Shown here in pieces: positions 1-8,037 of a stretch of 64,000 bases of DNA. A program made the translations under genes and the position numbers. Source of the stretch: Clostridia bacterium (lineage in GTDB: Bacteria; Bacillota; Clostridia; Oscillospirales; CAG-382); assembly GCA_017447445.1 (NCBI GenBank), contig JAFSNK010000008.1, positions 1 to 64,000 on the forward strand. The letters are read 5' to 3'. Under the pieces are notes generated by a model. It saw nothing but the letters and a program-made list of their open reading frames with translations, was not told the origin of the DNA and made no database searches. Position 1 is the first letter of the stretch; each line of letters begins with the position of its first letter.

Positions 1-1
1 C

Positions 2-691
2 AATCAGGAAGAACTGAACGAGCTGTTTGAGTGCGTGAAGGGCGACCTGATAGAGGTGCCGGTGATCCTTGCGGCGTATTACGGTCTTCGCCGGAGCGAG
101 GTGCTTGGTCTCAAATGGAGCGCGATCGATTTCAACGAGAACACGCTTTGTATCCGCCACACGGTATGTCAAGGCACGATCGACGGCGAATATAAACTGG
201 TGCAAAAGGATCTGACAAAGAACAAAACAAGTATGCGAACGCTGCCGCTGATCCCGGAGATCAAAGAACTGCTTCTTGAGACGAAAGAACAACAGGAACG
301 GAACCGGAAGAAGTGTCGGAAGGCGTATTGCCAGGATTATCTGGAGTACATCTGTGTGGATGATATGGGAAAACTTTTGAAGCCGAACTTTGTCACCGAA
401 CACCTTCAGCTCGTACTGAAAAAGCACGGACTGAAACATATCCGCTTCCATGACCTTCGTCACTCCTGTGCAAGCTTGCTGCTTGCCAACGGCGTAAGTC
501 TGAAAGAGATTCAGGATTGGTTAGGGCACAGCGATTTCGGTACGACAGCGAATATTTATGGGCACCTGGAATACGGCGCCAAGCTGAAATCCGCCGACAA
601 GATCGCCGAACGCCTCACCCTCGGGACGAAAAAAGAGACCGATGAGCCGCTCACGAAAGAGGAACTCGACGGTCTTGACGACAAAGACTGA
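2..691 (+). CDS. tyrosine recombinase / integrase, C-terminal part (5' end outside window)
   Basis: The reading frame is open from the first bases of the window, so this is the C-terminal catalytic domain of a longer phage-integrase-family protein; the GTG at 35 is only an internal codon. Visible catalytic landmarks are the first arginine in YGLRRSEVLGLKW, a lysine in the beta-hairpin region (TKNKTSMRTLPL), the HDLRH box, the WLGHSD histidine and the tyrosine in ANIYGHL. All expected active-site residues are therefore present and the enzyme is probably functional. Such enzymes cut and rejoin DNA at att sites. A tRNA-Leu and repeated short motifs lie immediately downstream, which fits an integrase placed at the end of its own integrated element, with the rest of the element to the left. 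Phage, ICE or plasmid origin cannot be decided from this end alone. Confidence 0.93.
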   Translation, partial: NQEELNELFECVKGDLIEVPVILAAYYGLRRSEVLGLKWSAIDFNENTLCIRHTVCQGTIDGEYKLVQKDLTKNKTSMRTLPLIPEIKELLLETKEQQERNRKKCRKAYCQDYLEYICVDDMGKLLKPNFVTEHLQLVLKKHGLKHIRFHDLRHSCASLLLANGVSLKEIQDWLGHSDFGTTANIYGHLEYGAKLKSADKIAERLTLGTKKETDEPLTKEELDGLDDKD

Positions 692-718
692 AAACGGATA
701 CCGACGACAGCGAAACAA

Positions 719-736
719 GGACGGATTTTTCCGTCC
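719..736 (+). terminator. possible stem-loop after integrase gene
   Basis: A perfect 7-bp stem (GGACGGA/TCCGTCC) with a TTTT loop lies 28 bases after the integrase stop. No clear T-tract follows, so termination is uncertain; it could also be a protein-binding palindrome of the attachment region. Confidence 0.35.
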
Positions 737-803
737 GTTACATAAAATAGGGCGATAGACCGAAAACGCGCGTTAGACTTCAAAAAGCGGCGGCTCTTAT
801 ACG

Positions 804-821
804 GTCTACCGATTGTCTACC
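804..821 (-). repeat. paired GGTAGAC direct repeats (possible integrase arm sites, left group)
   Basis: Two copies of GTCTACC (GGTAGAC on the minus strand) start at 804 and 815, exactly 11 bases apart. The same heptamer pair with the same 11-base spacing recurs on the other side of the intact tRNA-Leu. Tandem short repeats on both sides of a core site are typical of arm-type binding sites of tyrosine recombinases; this assignment is inference. Confidence 0.5.
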
Positions 822-870
822 GCTTTTCATAGACGTTATTGTAGAAAAAATGCGAGTGTCAAAAGGGCAT

Positions 871-908
871 AAAAATGGCGAAAACCCCTGATAAATCAAG
901 GGTTTTCG
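871..908 (-). terminator. intrinsic terminator of tRNA-Leu
   Basis: On the minus strand a 9-bp stem (CGAAAACCC/GGGTTTTCG) with a 12-base loop is followed after two bases by five T. It lies directly after the encoded CCA end of the tRNA-Leu, so it probably ends that transcript. Confidence 0.7.
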
Positions 909-909
909 C

Positions 910-996
910 TGGTGCGCCCGAGAGGACTTGAACCTCCACCGAGTTGCCCCGACCAGAACCTGAATCTGGCGCGTCTGCCAATTCCGCCACGAGCGC
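910..996 (-). tRNA. tRNA-Leu (CAG), intact
   Basis: The minus strand folds as a class II tRNA: acceptor GCGCTCG pairing with CGGGCGC, D-arm region GGCGGAATTGGCAGACGCG, anticodon stem CCAGA/TCTGG around the loop TTCAGGT (anticodon CAG), a variable arm, a T-arm with GGTTCAAGTCC, and an encoded CCA. Its acceptor stem differs from that of the broken tRNA-Leu just upstream, so the two are not a simple recent duplication. No good promoter is visible directly in front of it; transcription probably comes from the promoter at 1251-1279, across the broken copy. Confidence 0.93.
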
Positions 997-1000
997 ATAT

Positions 1001-1061
1001 GGTAGACGTCAACCGCATCTTCCAAATCTATTTTCGGAAATTTGGTAGACATTTGGTAGAC
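1001..1061 (+). repeat. GGTAGAC direct repeats (possible integrase arm sites, right group)
   Basis: GGTAGAC occurs at 1001-1007, 1044-1050 and 1055-1061. The last two are 11 bases apart and sit in a repeated TTTGGTAGACA context. They mirror the pair at 804-821 on the other side of the intact tRNA-Leu, giving the layout expected of an attachment region. Confidence 0.5.
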
Positions 1062-1180
1062 ATCGACGTTTTTGAGCGTTTTTTTAGAAGATTTCAAATC
1101 AAGTGGAAATGCTCGAAAACCCTTGATTTTACTGGGATTTTGGGGGATTGACCGACGACCCGATCCGGTAACTCGCGTAT

Positions 1181-1223
1181 TAGAACCTGAATCTAGCGCG
1201 TCTGCCAATTCCGCCATACCCGC
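1181..1223 (-). pseudogene. 5' half of a tRNA-Leu (CAG), broken after the anticodon arm
   Basis: The minus strand begins as a normal tRNA-Leu (acceptor GCGGGTA, then GGCGGAATTGGCAGACGCGC and the anticodon stem-loop CTAGA-TTCAGGT-TCTA). Similarity stops right after the 3' side of the anticodon stem; no variable arm, T-arm or acceptor 3' strand follows. The break at the anticodon arm, the intact tRNA-Leu(CAG) downstream and the nearby integrase suggest a junction left by integration into this tRNA gene. The missing 3' half may lie at the other end of the element, outside the window. Confidence 0.75.
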
Positions 1224-1250
1224 GAATGCGCTTTTCGACTGCGCTTGGCT

Positions 1251-1279
1251 ATTTTACCGCATTTTGATTGTTTTGTCAA
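1251..1279 (-). promoter_or_regulatory. sigma-A promoter of the tRNA-Leu locus
   Basis: Minus strand TTGACA (1279-1274), a 17-base spacer and TAAAAT (1256-1251), about 28 bases before the broken tRNA-Leu. The 1224-1364 stretch otherwise holds no gene. Confidence 0.8.
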
Positions 1280-1364
1280 GAGGTAATTTTATTTTTATTT
1301 TTATCAGGCGTTTTCAACGGTTCTTTGAGTTCCGTTTGCGAATACGTCTTTTGAGAACGCGCTG

Positions 1365-2228
1365 TCATTTCCCGTACCAAGAGGGGACGACGGCGCGCAT
1401 ATTGTCGTACCAACCCATGATTTCTTTTGTTTGCTCAACGAATTTTTGAATCTCGCTTTCGCCGAACGGGATCGCCCAAGGGATAGAGGAAAGCGTGTTG
1501 CTGCTGACGTAAAGCGCCAGAAGCCGCCAGAACTCCATAGGGACATCGCCGTCGAAATACCCGTCCGCCATACCAGTTGCAAAACGGGGCGAAACCTGCG
1601 CGCACCAAACGATGCGGTTGAATTCCTCCCACGGATCGCCGAAATCATATCGGTCGAAGTCGATGATCACAAGCTTGCCGTTTTCGATCATCATATTCCC
1701 GATGTGATAATCGCCGTGCTGGAAGCATTGCGGTCTGTTTTTAAGAAGCGCGCGGTTTTGATTTATATAATCGATAAAGCACCCGGCTCCGTCGACTTTT
1801 ATAGGGCATTCTGTGTATTTCTTGATTTTATAATCCATTTTGGCGTTGAAGCGCGGTTCCCAATCCGGCGCGTCAGGAGGCGCGGGGATAGAATGGATCA
1901 GTTTGAGTATCTTCCCCGATTCGACGCCGAAAGAATACTGCTCTTCAAACGGCAGATCGCGCACTGCTTCATCTGCAGCAGTACCTTCGATCCAGCTTTG
2001 AACGGTGTAAACGCCGCCTTCCGGCGTTTCGCCTATCTCGATCGGCGCGCACATCGGCACGCCCAACTCGATTACTCGTTTTTGGTATTCAAACGCTCCG
2101 CGCGCGCGTTCCGCCTTTTCGGCAGGCGCTGTACGCAGGAAGTATTTGCTTCCGTCGGGCGAAACGGCGCAGAACTTTTTATCGCCCGACCAGCCCTTTT
2201 CGATAGGAGTTTTGGCAACAAATCGCAT
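1365..2228 (-). CDS. aminoglycoside phosphotransferase-family (APH/choline kinase fold) protein
   Basis: A 287-residue single-domain kinase-like protein. The Brenner-type catalytic loop is HGDYHIGNMM and the metal-binding segment is VIIDFDRYDFGDPWEEF, as in the APH/homoserine kinase/fructosamine kinase superfamily. These enzymes transfer phosphate from ATP to small-molecule hydroxyls; the substrate cannot be read from the sequence. No resistance context (transposon, cassette) is visible, so a housekeeping or metabolic substrate is as likely as an antibiotic. It stands alone on the minus strand between the tRNA-Leu locus and the lipoprotein at 2259. The Shine-Dalgarno before the chosen ATG is weak. 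A similar kinase fold is embedded in the STAS fusion at 9809-11404, but the two are otherwise different proteins. Confidence 0.85.
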   Translation of the reverse strand: MRFVAKTPIEKGWSGDKKFCAVSPDGSKYFLRTAPAEKAERARGAFEYQKRVIELGVPMCAPIEIGETPEGGVYTVQSWIEGTAADEAVRDLPFEEQYSFGVESGKILKLIHSIPAPPDAPDWEPRFNAKMDYKIKKYTECPIKVDGAGCFIDYINQNRALLKNRPQCFQHGDYHIGNMMIENGKLVIIDFDRYDFGDPWEEFNRIVWCAQVSPRFATGMADGYFDGDVPMEFWRLLALYVSSNTLSSIPWAIPFGESEIQKFVEQTKEIMGWYDNMRAVVPSWYGK

Positions 2229-2258
2229 TTTTACATCCCGACGCCGTTGTTTTAACGA

Positions 2259-3113
2259 TCACTCGTTCTTATCCGCGGCGAGTTCGATCTCTTCCCCTTC
2301 GCCGATTATAAGGCGGCCAGGCGCGTCGAAGCGGTTTGCAAGCTCCGGATCGAAAAACGCGCCGTCTTTACCCAGCGTGTGGTAAGGGATACTGTGTTTT
2401 GCGGCGACAAGGCGCGCGCATTCGGAGGCCTCTTCGACGTTCATATTATAAACGCCGTCGCAGCAGAAGAAAGCGTAGTCGATCCCCCTTTGCGCAAGCG
2501 TTTCCATCTGCGCGGTCCTGCTGGTATCGCCGGAAAGATAGACGGTAACGCCGTCCGAAAGCGTGAGAACGTATCCGACGCAGGAATCTATACTGTGGTT
2601 GGGGTTGTTGCCCGCCTCCACCGCTTCAACGGTAACGAACCCGAGCACGAAAGTTTGGTGTTTCCCGCCCGAAAGCGCTTCCGCCCAGGTTATCACGCGG
2701 CAGCCGGGATCGCGGTTCGCGACCTTATCGAGCTGATTGTGGTCGTAGTGGCCGTGCGTAACAAGAATAAGGTCCGCCGCGGGCCCGTAGCCGTCGCCGG
2801 CGTAGGGATCGATATATATTACCTTTTCCTCCGGCGTGATCATGCGAACGCTGCCCTGCCCCATATAAAGCAGTTTTGCGTTTTTTGCGGGCTCGGTATA
2901 TTCGCTTTGCATCGAAGTTTCCTCCTCTTCGCTCTCCGTCGTGGAGATCTCCCAGGACGAAGCGGCGGCAGCGGATACGGCGGAGCCGGATCCATCCGAA
3001 ACGGCTTGCGGCGGTTCCGCAGCGCTTGACGCAGACTGCGCGGGCGGCGCGGAGCAGGCGGCGCAGAACGCCGAAAGCAGGACCGACAGCGCGATGCAGA
3101 CCGATTTTTTCAT
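2259..3113 (-). CDS. metallo-beta-lactamase-fold hydrolase with lipoprotein-like signal
   Basis: 284 residues. The N-terminus is a signal peptide ending in a possible lipobox (AFCAAC, cysteine about residue 20), followed by a long Ser/Ala/Glu-rich linker to about residue 75, so the enzyme is probably tethered outside the membrane. The catalytic part has the metal motif THGHYDHNQL, a GDTS segment later and a C-terminal histidine (SIPYHTLGKDG), as in the UPF0173/UlaG-like branch of the metallo-beta-lactamase superfamily. The substrate is unknown. Its ATG starts one base after the stop of the diguanylate cyclase gene, so both are cotranscribed. The lipobox is not canonical (Cys at -3), so secretion rather than lipidation is possible. 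Confidence 0.85.
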   Translation of the reverse strand: MKKSVCIALSVLLSAFCAACSAPPAQSASSAAEPPQAVSDGSGSAVSAAAASSWEISTTESEEEETSMQSEYTEPAKNAKLLYMGQGSVRMITPEEKVIYIDPYAGDGYGPAADLILVTHGHYDHNQLDKVANRDPGCRVITWAEALSGGKHQTFVLGFVTVEAVEAGNNPNHSIDSCVGYVLTLSDGVTVYLSGDTSRTAQMETLAQRGIDYAFFCCDGVYNMNVEEASECARLVAAKHSIPYHTLGKDGAFFDPELANRFDAPGRLIIGEGEEIELAADKNE

Positions 3114-3114
3114 A

Positions 3115-4281
3115 CTAAACCATTTCCTTTAATCTGCGCTTGCGTTCGTACATATTGCGGTCGGCGCGTTCGAATATCTTCTCGCAGTTGTGGTCCTGAC
3201 CGTGGATATATTCGCTTATGCCGCCGGCAACGACGATAAGACCTTCTTTAAGATTGGCTTCCGCCTGCCTGTCGAAGGATTCCATAAGCGCGCGGCGCTC
3301 CTTGTAATCCTCGCCCTCCAGGAAAGCGACGAACTCGTCGCCGCCGATGCGGAACACCGGGCTGTGCTTGAAATGCCCGCATATGATACGGCTGCCGTCT
3401 TTTATGTATTTGTCGCCGGCTTCGTGCCCTTTGGTGTCGTTTACCTTTTTAAGACCGTTCAAATCGAACACCGCGACGGCGAATTCTTTAACTCCGCCCG
3501 CGGCGATGAGCTTGTCCACGGCGTCCCTCGCCTCGGAATAGGCGTGCGCGTTCTTTACGCCGGTGAGCGAATCGGTATACGCCTTTTGCTTGGCGCTGCC
3601 GAGCTCGCTGTCGCGCGCTTTCTTCTCGTCCTCGGTGATAAACGTATGGATAAGGCAGGTGGCGAGCAGGCAGCCGATGGCGTAGAACGGCAGCAGCGGA
3701 AACAGCGTCTGCAGAAGTATGAACGCCGTCATTATTATACCCGAAAAGCCGATGGTGCGGTTATGGAGCCGTTCTTTCCCTTCCGAGCGCAGCGCGACGT
3801 GAAGAGTGCTGACCGCCGTCGCCAGATAAAGCGCGATCTGCGCCGCGAGCGTGATATACCGCGCGTCGCCCGGGTAGTAAACGCCGTTTTCATCGAACCG
3901 GAAAACGATGGGCACGAAGATATTCACCGCGAGGAACGACAGCTCGGCGAAGACCATGATCCGCCCCGCCCACTTCAATATTGAAGTCATGACGTTCTTT
4001 CTGCTTAAATAATCGACAACGTATTCCGTCCAGAGGAACACCGAAAGCACCATAACGAAGAAGTAGATCGCGGTGTCGGCGTAGACCAGCGGGATGAGTT
4101 TATTCTCATACAGCACGCCCCAAAGCATATCCGAAATGAAATAGACCATTATACAGGCAAGGAAGCGCTTGTACCTGAGCTTGGCGGAAACCTTGCCCGC
4201 GTCCTTTTTCGCCTTGAAAACGGCGTGATTGATTATTAAAGTTATTATAAAAGACAGCAACCCGAAACTGGAATAATACAT
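3115..4281 (-). CDS. membrane diguanylate cyclase (GGDEF)
   Basis: 388 residues: an N-terminal region with about six hydrophobic segments (residues 1-210) and a C-terminal GGDEF domain with the substrate-binding FDLNGLKKVND segment and an intact RIGGDEF signature at about 311-317. It should make cyclic di-GMP from two GTP at the membrane. No inhibitory RxxD motif stands out just upstream of the signature. It is the first gene of a two-gene unit with the metallo-beta-lactamase lipoprotein and is divergent from the large phosphodiesterase at 4558, so making and degrading enzymes are neighbours. Confidence 0.93.
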   Translation of the reverse strand: MYYSSFGLLSFIITLIINHAVFKAKKDAGKVSAKLRYKRFLACIMVYFISDMLWGVLYENKLIPLVYADTAIYFFVMVLSVFLWTEYVVDYLSRKNVMTSILKWAGRIMVFAELSFLAVNIFVPIVFRFDENGVYYPGDARYITLAAQIALYLATAVSTLHVALRSEGKERLHNRTIGFSGIIMTAFILLQTLFPLLPFYAIGCLLATCLIHTFITEDEKKARDSELGSAKQKAYTDSLTGVKNAHAYSEARDAVDKLIAAGGVKEFAVAVFDLNGLKKVNDTKGHEAGDKYIKDGSRIICGHFKHSPVFRIGGDEFVAFLEGEDYKERRALMESFDRQAEANLKEGLIVVAGGISEYIHGQDHNCEKIFERADRNMYERKRRLKEMV

Positions 4282-4462
4282 ATCTTTTTCTTTCTTCTGC
4301 CGATATCTAATATTTTCCTTTTACATTATAACACGCCGGCAGTCAATATTCAATGCGTTTTGAAATAAAAATTGAATTTTTTTATAAAAAAACATCGAAT
4401 GTTTTAATAAATATAACAAAAAATATTGATTTTGAGAAAGATTTTTGATAGAATTAGAATTG

Positions 4463-4471
4463 TGATAAAAT
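4463..4471 (+). promoter_or_regulatory. extended -10 promoter of the phosphodiesterase gene
   Basis: TGATAAAAT fits an extended -10 element (TGn before TAAAAT). No good -35 is present at 17 bases. It leaves a leader of about 80 bases before the ATG at 4558. The intergenic stretch 4282-4440 is very AT-rich and holds no gene. Confidence 0.5.
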
Positions 4472-4557
4472 GCTATGGGTGTTTTTATCGTTTTCGCGAA
4501 TACCCGCCTGCCCCGGAAACGCTTCGCCGGGAAACAAACGCAAGAAGGACTGTCGTT

Positions 4558-7515
4558 ATGAAAAAGTACGCTTTCAGCGAAGAACAGCAGGAAATATTCG
4601 AAGGGATGGTCGTTCCGTTTGCCGTTTATCAGTTTTTTCGCAAACGCGTGGTGACCGTTGCGCTTTCACAGGGGTTTTTGGACCTGTTCGGTTACGAGGA
4701 CCGCGCGAAGGCTTATTACGATATGGACCACGAAATGTATATCGCCACTCATCCGGACGATGTCGCGCGGGTTGAGGAAGCGGCGCTGCGGTTTGCCACC
4801 GAGGGCGGCAATTACGAAGTCATCTACCGTTCGAAGCGAAAGGGCTATGCTTCGGATTACGGCATAATCCACGCCTACGGCAGGCACGTCGTTACGGAGG
4901 ACGGAGTGCGGCTCGCCTACGTCTGGTACGTCGACGAGGGCGCTTATTCCAATGATGATAAGATGCACGAATCATATCTGAACCACATCCTGAACAACGC
5001 CCTGCACGAGGAAAGCATTCTTAAAGCCAGCCGTTACGATTACCTTACCGCGCTGCCGAGCATGACCTATTTCTTTGAAATAGCGGAGGCGTTTCGCGAC
5101 GGCGCCATTACGGACGGCGAAAGCCCGGCTTTGCTTTATCTTGACCTATGCGGTCTTAAATACTTCAACCACAAGCACGGATTCGCCGAAGGCGACAAGC
5201 TCCTGCACGATTTCGGCAAGCTGATTGCAAGCATATTCGGGAACGACTACTGCTGCCACATCGGGCAGGACCACTTCGCCGCGATCTCGTTCGAGGACGA
5301 TATCGAGGAAAAGCTTTCGGAGCTGTTCGGAAAGCTGAAGAACCTGCGCGAGGACGTTCCGGTGCTGCGAGTGGGCGTTTATCGCGACGAAGAGGACGTT
5401 TCCGTCCCGATAAGCGTCGCGTGCGACAGAGCGAAGCTCGCATGCGATTCGCTGCGCGGGACCGCGGAATCGACGTTTTGCTATTTCCGCAACGAGCACA
5501 GGGACAAGATCCTGCACAAGCAGTATATCCTGGAGCATTTTGAAAAAGCGCTGCGAGACGAAAATATAGTGGTATATTATCAGCCCATAGTGCGCGGCGT
5601 TAACGGCAAGGTCTGCGACGAGGAGGCGCTTTCGCGCTGGATCGATCCCGAAAAAGGCATGCTTTCCCCGGCGGATTTCATCCCCGTCCTGGAGGAATCC
5701 AAGCTTATATACAAGCTGGACCTTTACGTTCTGGAGCAAGTGCTGGACAAAATAAAGCAGCAGCAGGAAAGCGGACTTAAAGTCGTGCCGCATTCGATAA
5801 ACCTTTCGCGCTCGGATTTCGACTCGTGCGATATCGTCGAAGAGATACGCAAGCGCGTAGACGGCTCCGGTCTCGGGCGCAATATGATCTCCATAGAGAT
5901 CACCGAAAGCATAATCGGCGAGGATTTCGAGTTCATAAAGGAACAGATAGGGCGTTTCCGCAAACTCGGGTTCAAGGTATGGATGGACGATTTCGGCAAC
6001 GCCTATTCATCGCTGGATGTGCTGCAAAGCATTGAATTCGACCTGCTTAAATTCGATATGGCGTTTATGCGCCGGCTCGACGAGGGCACCGAAAACGGCA
6101 GGATAATACTTTCCGAGCTTATGAAAATGGCGGCTTCGCTCGGTCTGGACACCGTTTGCGAGGGCGTGGAGACCGAACGGCAGATGCGCTTCCTGCGTGA
6201 GATCGGCTGTTCAAAGCTGCAGGGGTATTATTACTGCAAGCCGATACCTTTTGACGAGATAAAAGAACGCTACAGAAAAGGCATACAGATCGGCTATGAA
6301 AACCCGCTGGAGGACGAATACTACAAGATCGTCGGCGGCATAAATCTTTATGACCTTTCGGTCATCGCGGGGGACGACGCGAGCAGTCTTCGCAACACCT
6401 TCGATACCCTGCCGATGGGCGTTATAGAAATAAACGGCAACAAGACGCGCTTTATTCGCAGCAACAAATCCTACCGCGAATTCATAAGGCGCTTTATCGG
6501 GCTCGACCTTTCCTATGAGGGCACGACGTTCACGGAATACGATGCGGCGTTTATGTACAACATAGTGAAGAACTGCTGCGAGCTCGGGCAGCGCGCCTAT
6601 TACGACGAGACGATGCCGGACGGTTCGGTCGTCCATTCGTTCGCGCGGAGGATAAGCGTGAACCCGGTCAACGGCAACATCGCCGTGGCGATAGCGGTGC
6701 TTTCCATAACCGCCGCCGACGAGGGCGCGACCTATGAAAAAATCGCGAGAGCGCTGGCTTCCGACTATTACAACATTTATTATATTGACCTTAAGACCGA
6801 CAAATTCATAGAATACAGCTCCCCCGTGGGCGGCGACGAAATGGCGATGGAACGCCACGGCGAGGATTTCTTTGAAGAATGCAGGCAGGTGTCCTACCGC
6901 ATATACGAGGAGGACCGCGCGCCGTTCTTTGAATCGTTCACCAAGGAAAACATTATCCGCGAGCTCGACGAACAGGGCGCTTATACCGCGACCTACCGGC
7001 TTATGGACAGCGGCACGCCGATGTACGCCAATATGAAGATCACCCGGATGGACGACCGCCACATAATCCTGGGCGTGAGCATTATCGACGCGCAGATGAA
7101 AAACAAAGAGCGGACCGACGAAATTATTAAAGAGCGCGACATGATGGCGCGTATAATGGCGCTTTCCGACAGCTGTATCGCTCTGTACGTCATTAATCCC
7201 GAGACCGACAGTTATTTTGCCTGCGATATGGCGGAGGACTTCAACAATCTTAATACCTCACGGGAAGGCGAAAGCTTCTTCGATCAGGCGATAAAGGACG
7301 CCGAAAAGGTCATCTATCCCGAGGACCTGGAAAAATTCGTTTCCAGCTTCAGCAAGGAAAAGGTGCTCGAGGCGATAAAGCGCGACAAGGTTTACGACCT
7401 CGAATACCGCCTTATGCTTAACGGCAAACCGCATAACGTCGCCCTGCGCGCGGCGATGCTCCGCGAGGACGGCAAGGACAAGCTTATAGCGGGCGTTAAA
7501 AAGCGCAAGGAATAA
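4558..7515 (+). CDS. PAS / degenerate GGDEF / EAL cyclic di-GMP phosphodiesterase with C-terminal PAS-like repeats
   Basis: 985 residues. The start at 4558 is preferred because AGAAGGA lies 8 bases before it; an upstream TTG start would add 44 unlikely residues. A PAS-like region (about 1-130) leads into a GGDEF-like domain whose signature is GQDHF (236-240), so synthesis is probably lost. The EAL domain is intact: EEALSRW (EAL 356-358), NLSRSDF, EITES, MDDFGNAYSSL, LLKFDMAF and CEGVETERQ, which predicts hydrolysis of cyclic di-GMP. After about residue 600 there are three PAS-like blocks ending in phrases of the type YRLMLNGKPHNVALRA, unusual in that they follow the EAL domain. No transmembrane segment is seen. 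It opposes the neighbouring cyclase. Confidence 0.93.
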   Translation: MKKYAFSEEQQEIFEGMVVPFAVYQFFRKRVVTVALSQGFLDLFGYEDRAKAYYDMDHEMYIATHPDDVARVEEAALRFATEGGNYEVIYRSKRKGYASDYGIIHAYGRHVVTEDGVRLAYVWYVDEGAYSNDDKMHESYLNHILNNALHEESILKASRYDYLTALPSMTYFFEIAEAFRDGAITDGESPALLYLDLCGLKYFNHKHGFAEGDKLLHDFGKLIASIFGNDYCCHIGQDHFAAISFEDDIEEKLSELFGKLKNLREDVPVLRVGVYRDEEDVSVPISVACDRAKLACDSLRGTAESTFCYFRNEHRDKILHKQYILEHFEKALRDENIVVYYQPIVRGVNGKVCDEEALSRWIDPEKGMLSPADFIPVLEESKLIYKLDLYVLEQVLDKIKQQQESGLKVVPHSINLSRSDFDSCDIVEEIRKRVDGSGLGRNMISIEITESIIGEDFEFIKEQIGRFRKLGFKVWMDDFGNAYSSLDVLQSIEFDLLKFDMAFMRRLDEGTENGRIILSELMKMAASLGLDTVCEGVETERQMRFLREIGCSKLQGYYYCKPIPFDEIKERYRKGIQIGYENPLEDEYYKIVGGINLYDLSVIAGDDASSLRNTFDTLPMGVIEINGNKTRFIRSNKSYREFIRRFIGLDLSYEGTTFTEYDAAFMYNIVKNCCELGQRAYYDETMPDGSVVHSFARRISVNPVNGNIAVAIAVLSITAADEGATYEKIARALASDYYNIYYIDLKTDKFIEYSSPVGGDEMAMERHGEDFFEECRQVSYRIYEEDRAPFFESFTKENIIRELDEQGAYTATYRLMDSGTPMYANMKITRMDDRHIILGVSIIDAQMKNKERTDEIIKERDMMARIMALSDSCIALYVINPETDSYFACDMAEDFNNLNTSREGESFFDQAIKDAEKVIYPEDLEKFVSSFSKEKVLEAIKRDKVYDLEYRLMLNGKPHNVALRAAMLREDGKDKLIAGVKKRKE

Positions 7516-7581
7516 CGCCTTATTTGTAATCACGAAAGATAAGAATTCACATAAACATGAAAACAACGGCAAAAAACCTTA

Positions 7582-7960
7582 TTGCAGTTCCAGATAAGTC
7601 TTCCTTTTAAGATCATATGCAGCGTGCTGATAATGGCGGCGCTTATATTGCTGGTATATTTCTGCGACATACCGAACCCGAATATGATACTTATCGCCGG
7701 ACTGGTACTTTGCTCCGCGCTGTTCGGATTCGGCGGCACTCTCCTCGGCGGCGATAATGCTGGTCTACACGCTTTTCTTCTTCTCCACAGACCATTCGTT
7801 TATCAGGTTCACAAGCCAGAACATTCAAAAATCGGTCGTATCGGTGATCGGCATAACCGTCGATATGCTGCTGGACGGGACCGTCGACGGCGCCGATTCA
7901 CTGCACGCGCTTTTTGCCGCCGCGGACGAGCGTATGTATGAAAACAAAAAAGCCCGCTGA
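7582..7960 (+). pseudogene. remnant of a membrane diguanylate cyclase
   Basis: The first frame (7582 to about 7750) encodes hydrophobic segments (IICSVLIMAALILLVYF and a second). The reading continues in another frame from about 7757 with a membrane segment (MLVYTLFFFS) and ends with AAADERMYENKKAR, the usual C-terminus of GGDEF proteins. The whole catalytic core including the GGDEF signature is missing. At least one frameshift near 7740-7757 and one large deletion are needed to explain this. It follows the phosphodiesterase gene by about 70 bases. Confidence 0.7.
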
Positions 7961-7975
7961 ACCGGGCGTCATAAA

Positions 7976-8014
7976 AGAACGAACCGTGAAGAGCGTTTCT
8001 TCACGGTTCGTTCT
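7976..8014. terminator. strong bidirectional terminator
   Basis: A 17-bp perfect stem (AGAACGAACCGTGAAGA against its complement) with a 5-base loop lies between converging genes. T-rich bases follow on both strands, so it can end both the plus-strand remnant and the minus-strand transporter operon. Confidence 0.85.
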
Positions 8015-8037
8015 ATTTTGGCGGCGTCCGCGCCGTT

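Noticed and set aside
780..1217. Minus-strand open frame covering both tRNA-Leu sequences
   Set aside because: It begins like the common mistranslation of tRNA-Leu sequence and lies over tRNA genes, repeats and a terminator; no ribosome site.
1365..2228. Aminoglycoside resistance gene
   Set aside because: Only the general APH fold is visible; no resistance cassette or mobile context and no diagnostic subfamily motif.
4472..4557. Cyclic di-GMP (GEMM) riboswitch in the leader of the phosphodiesterase gene
   Set aside because: The conserved GEMM core elements could not be found in the 80-base leader, which is also rather short.
4426..4557. Upstream start of the EAL protein
   Set aside because: A start near 4426 would place the coding region over the promoter and has no ribosome site; the ATG at 4558 has AGAAGGA at the proper distance.
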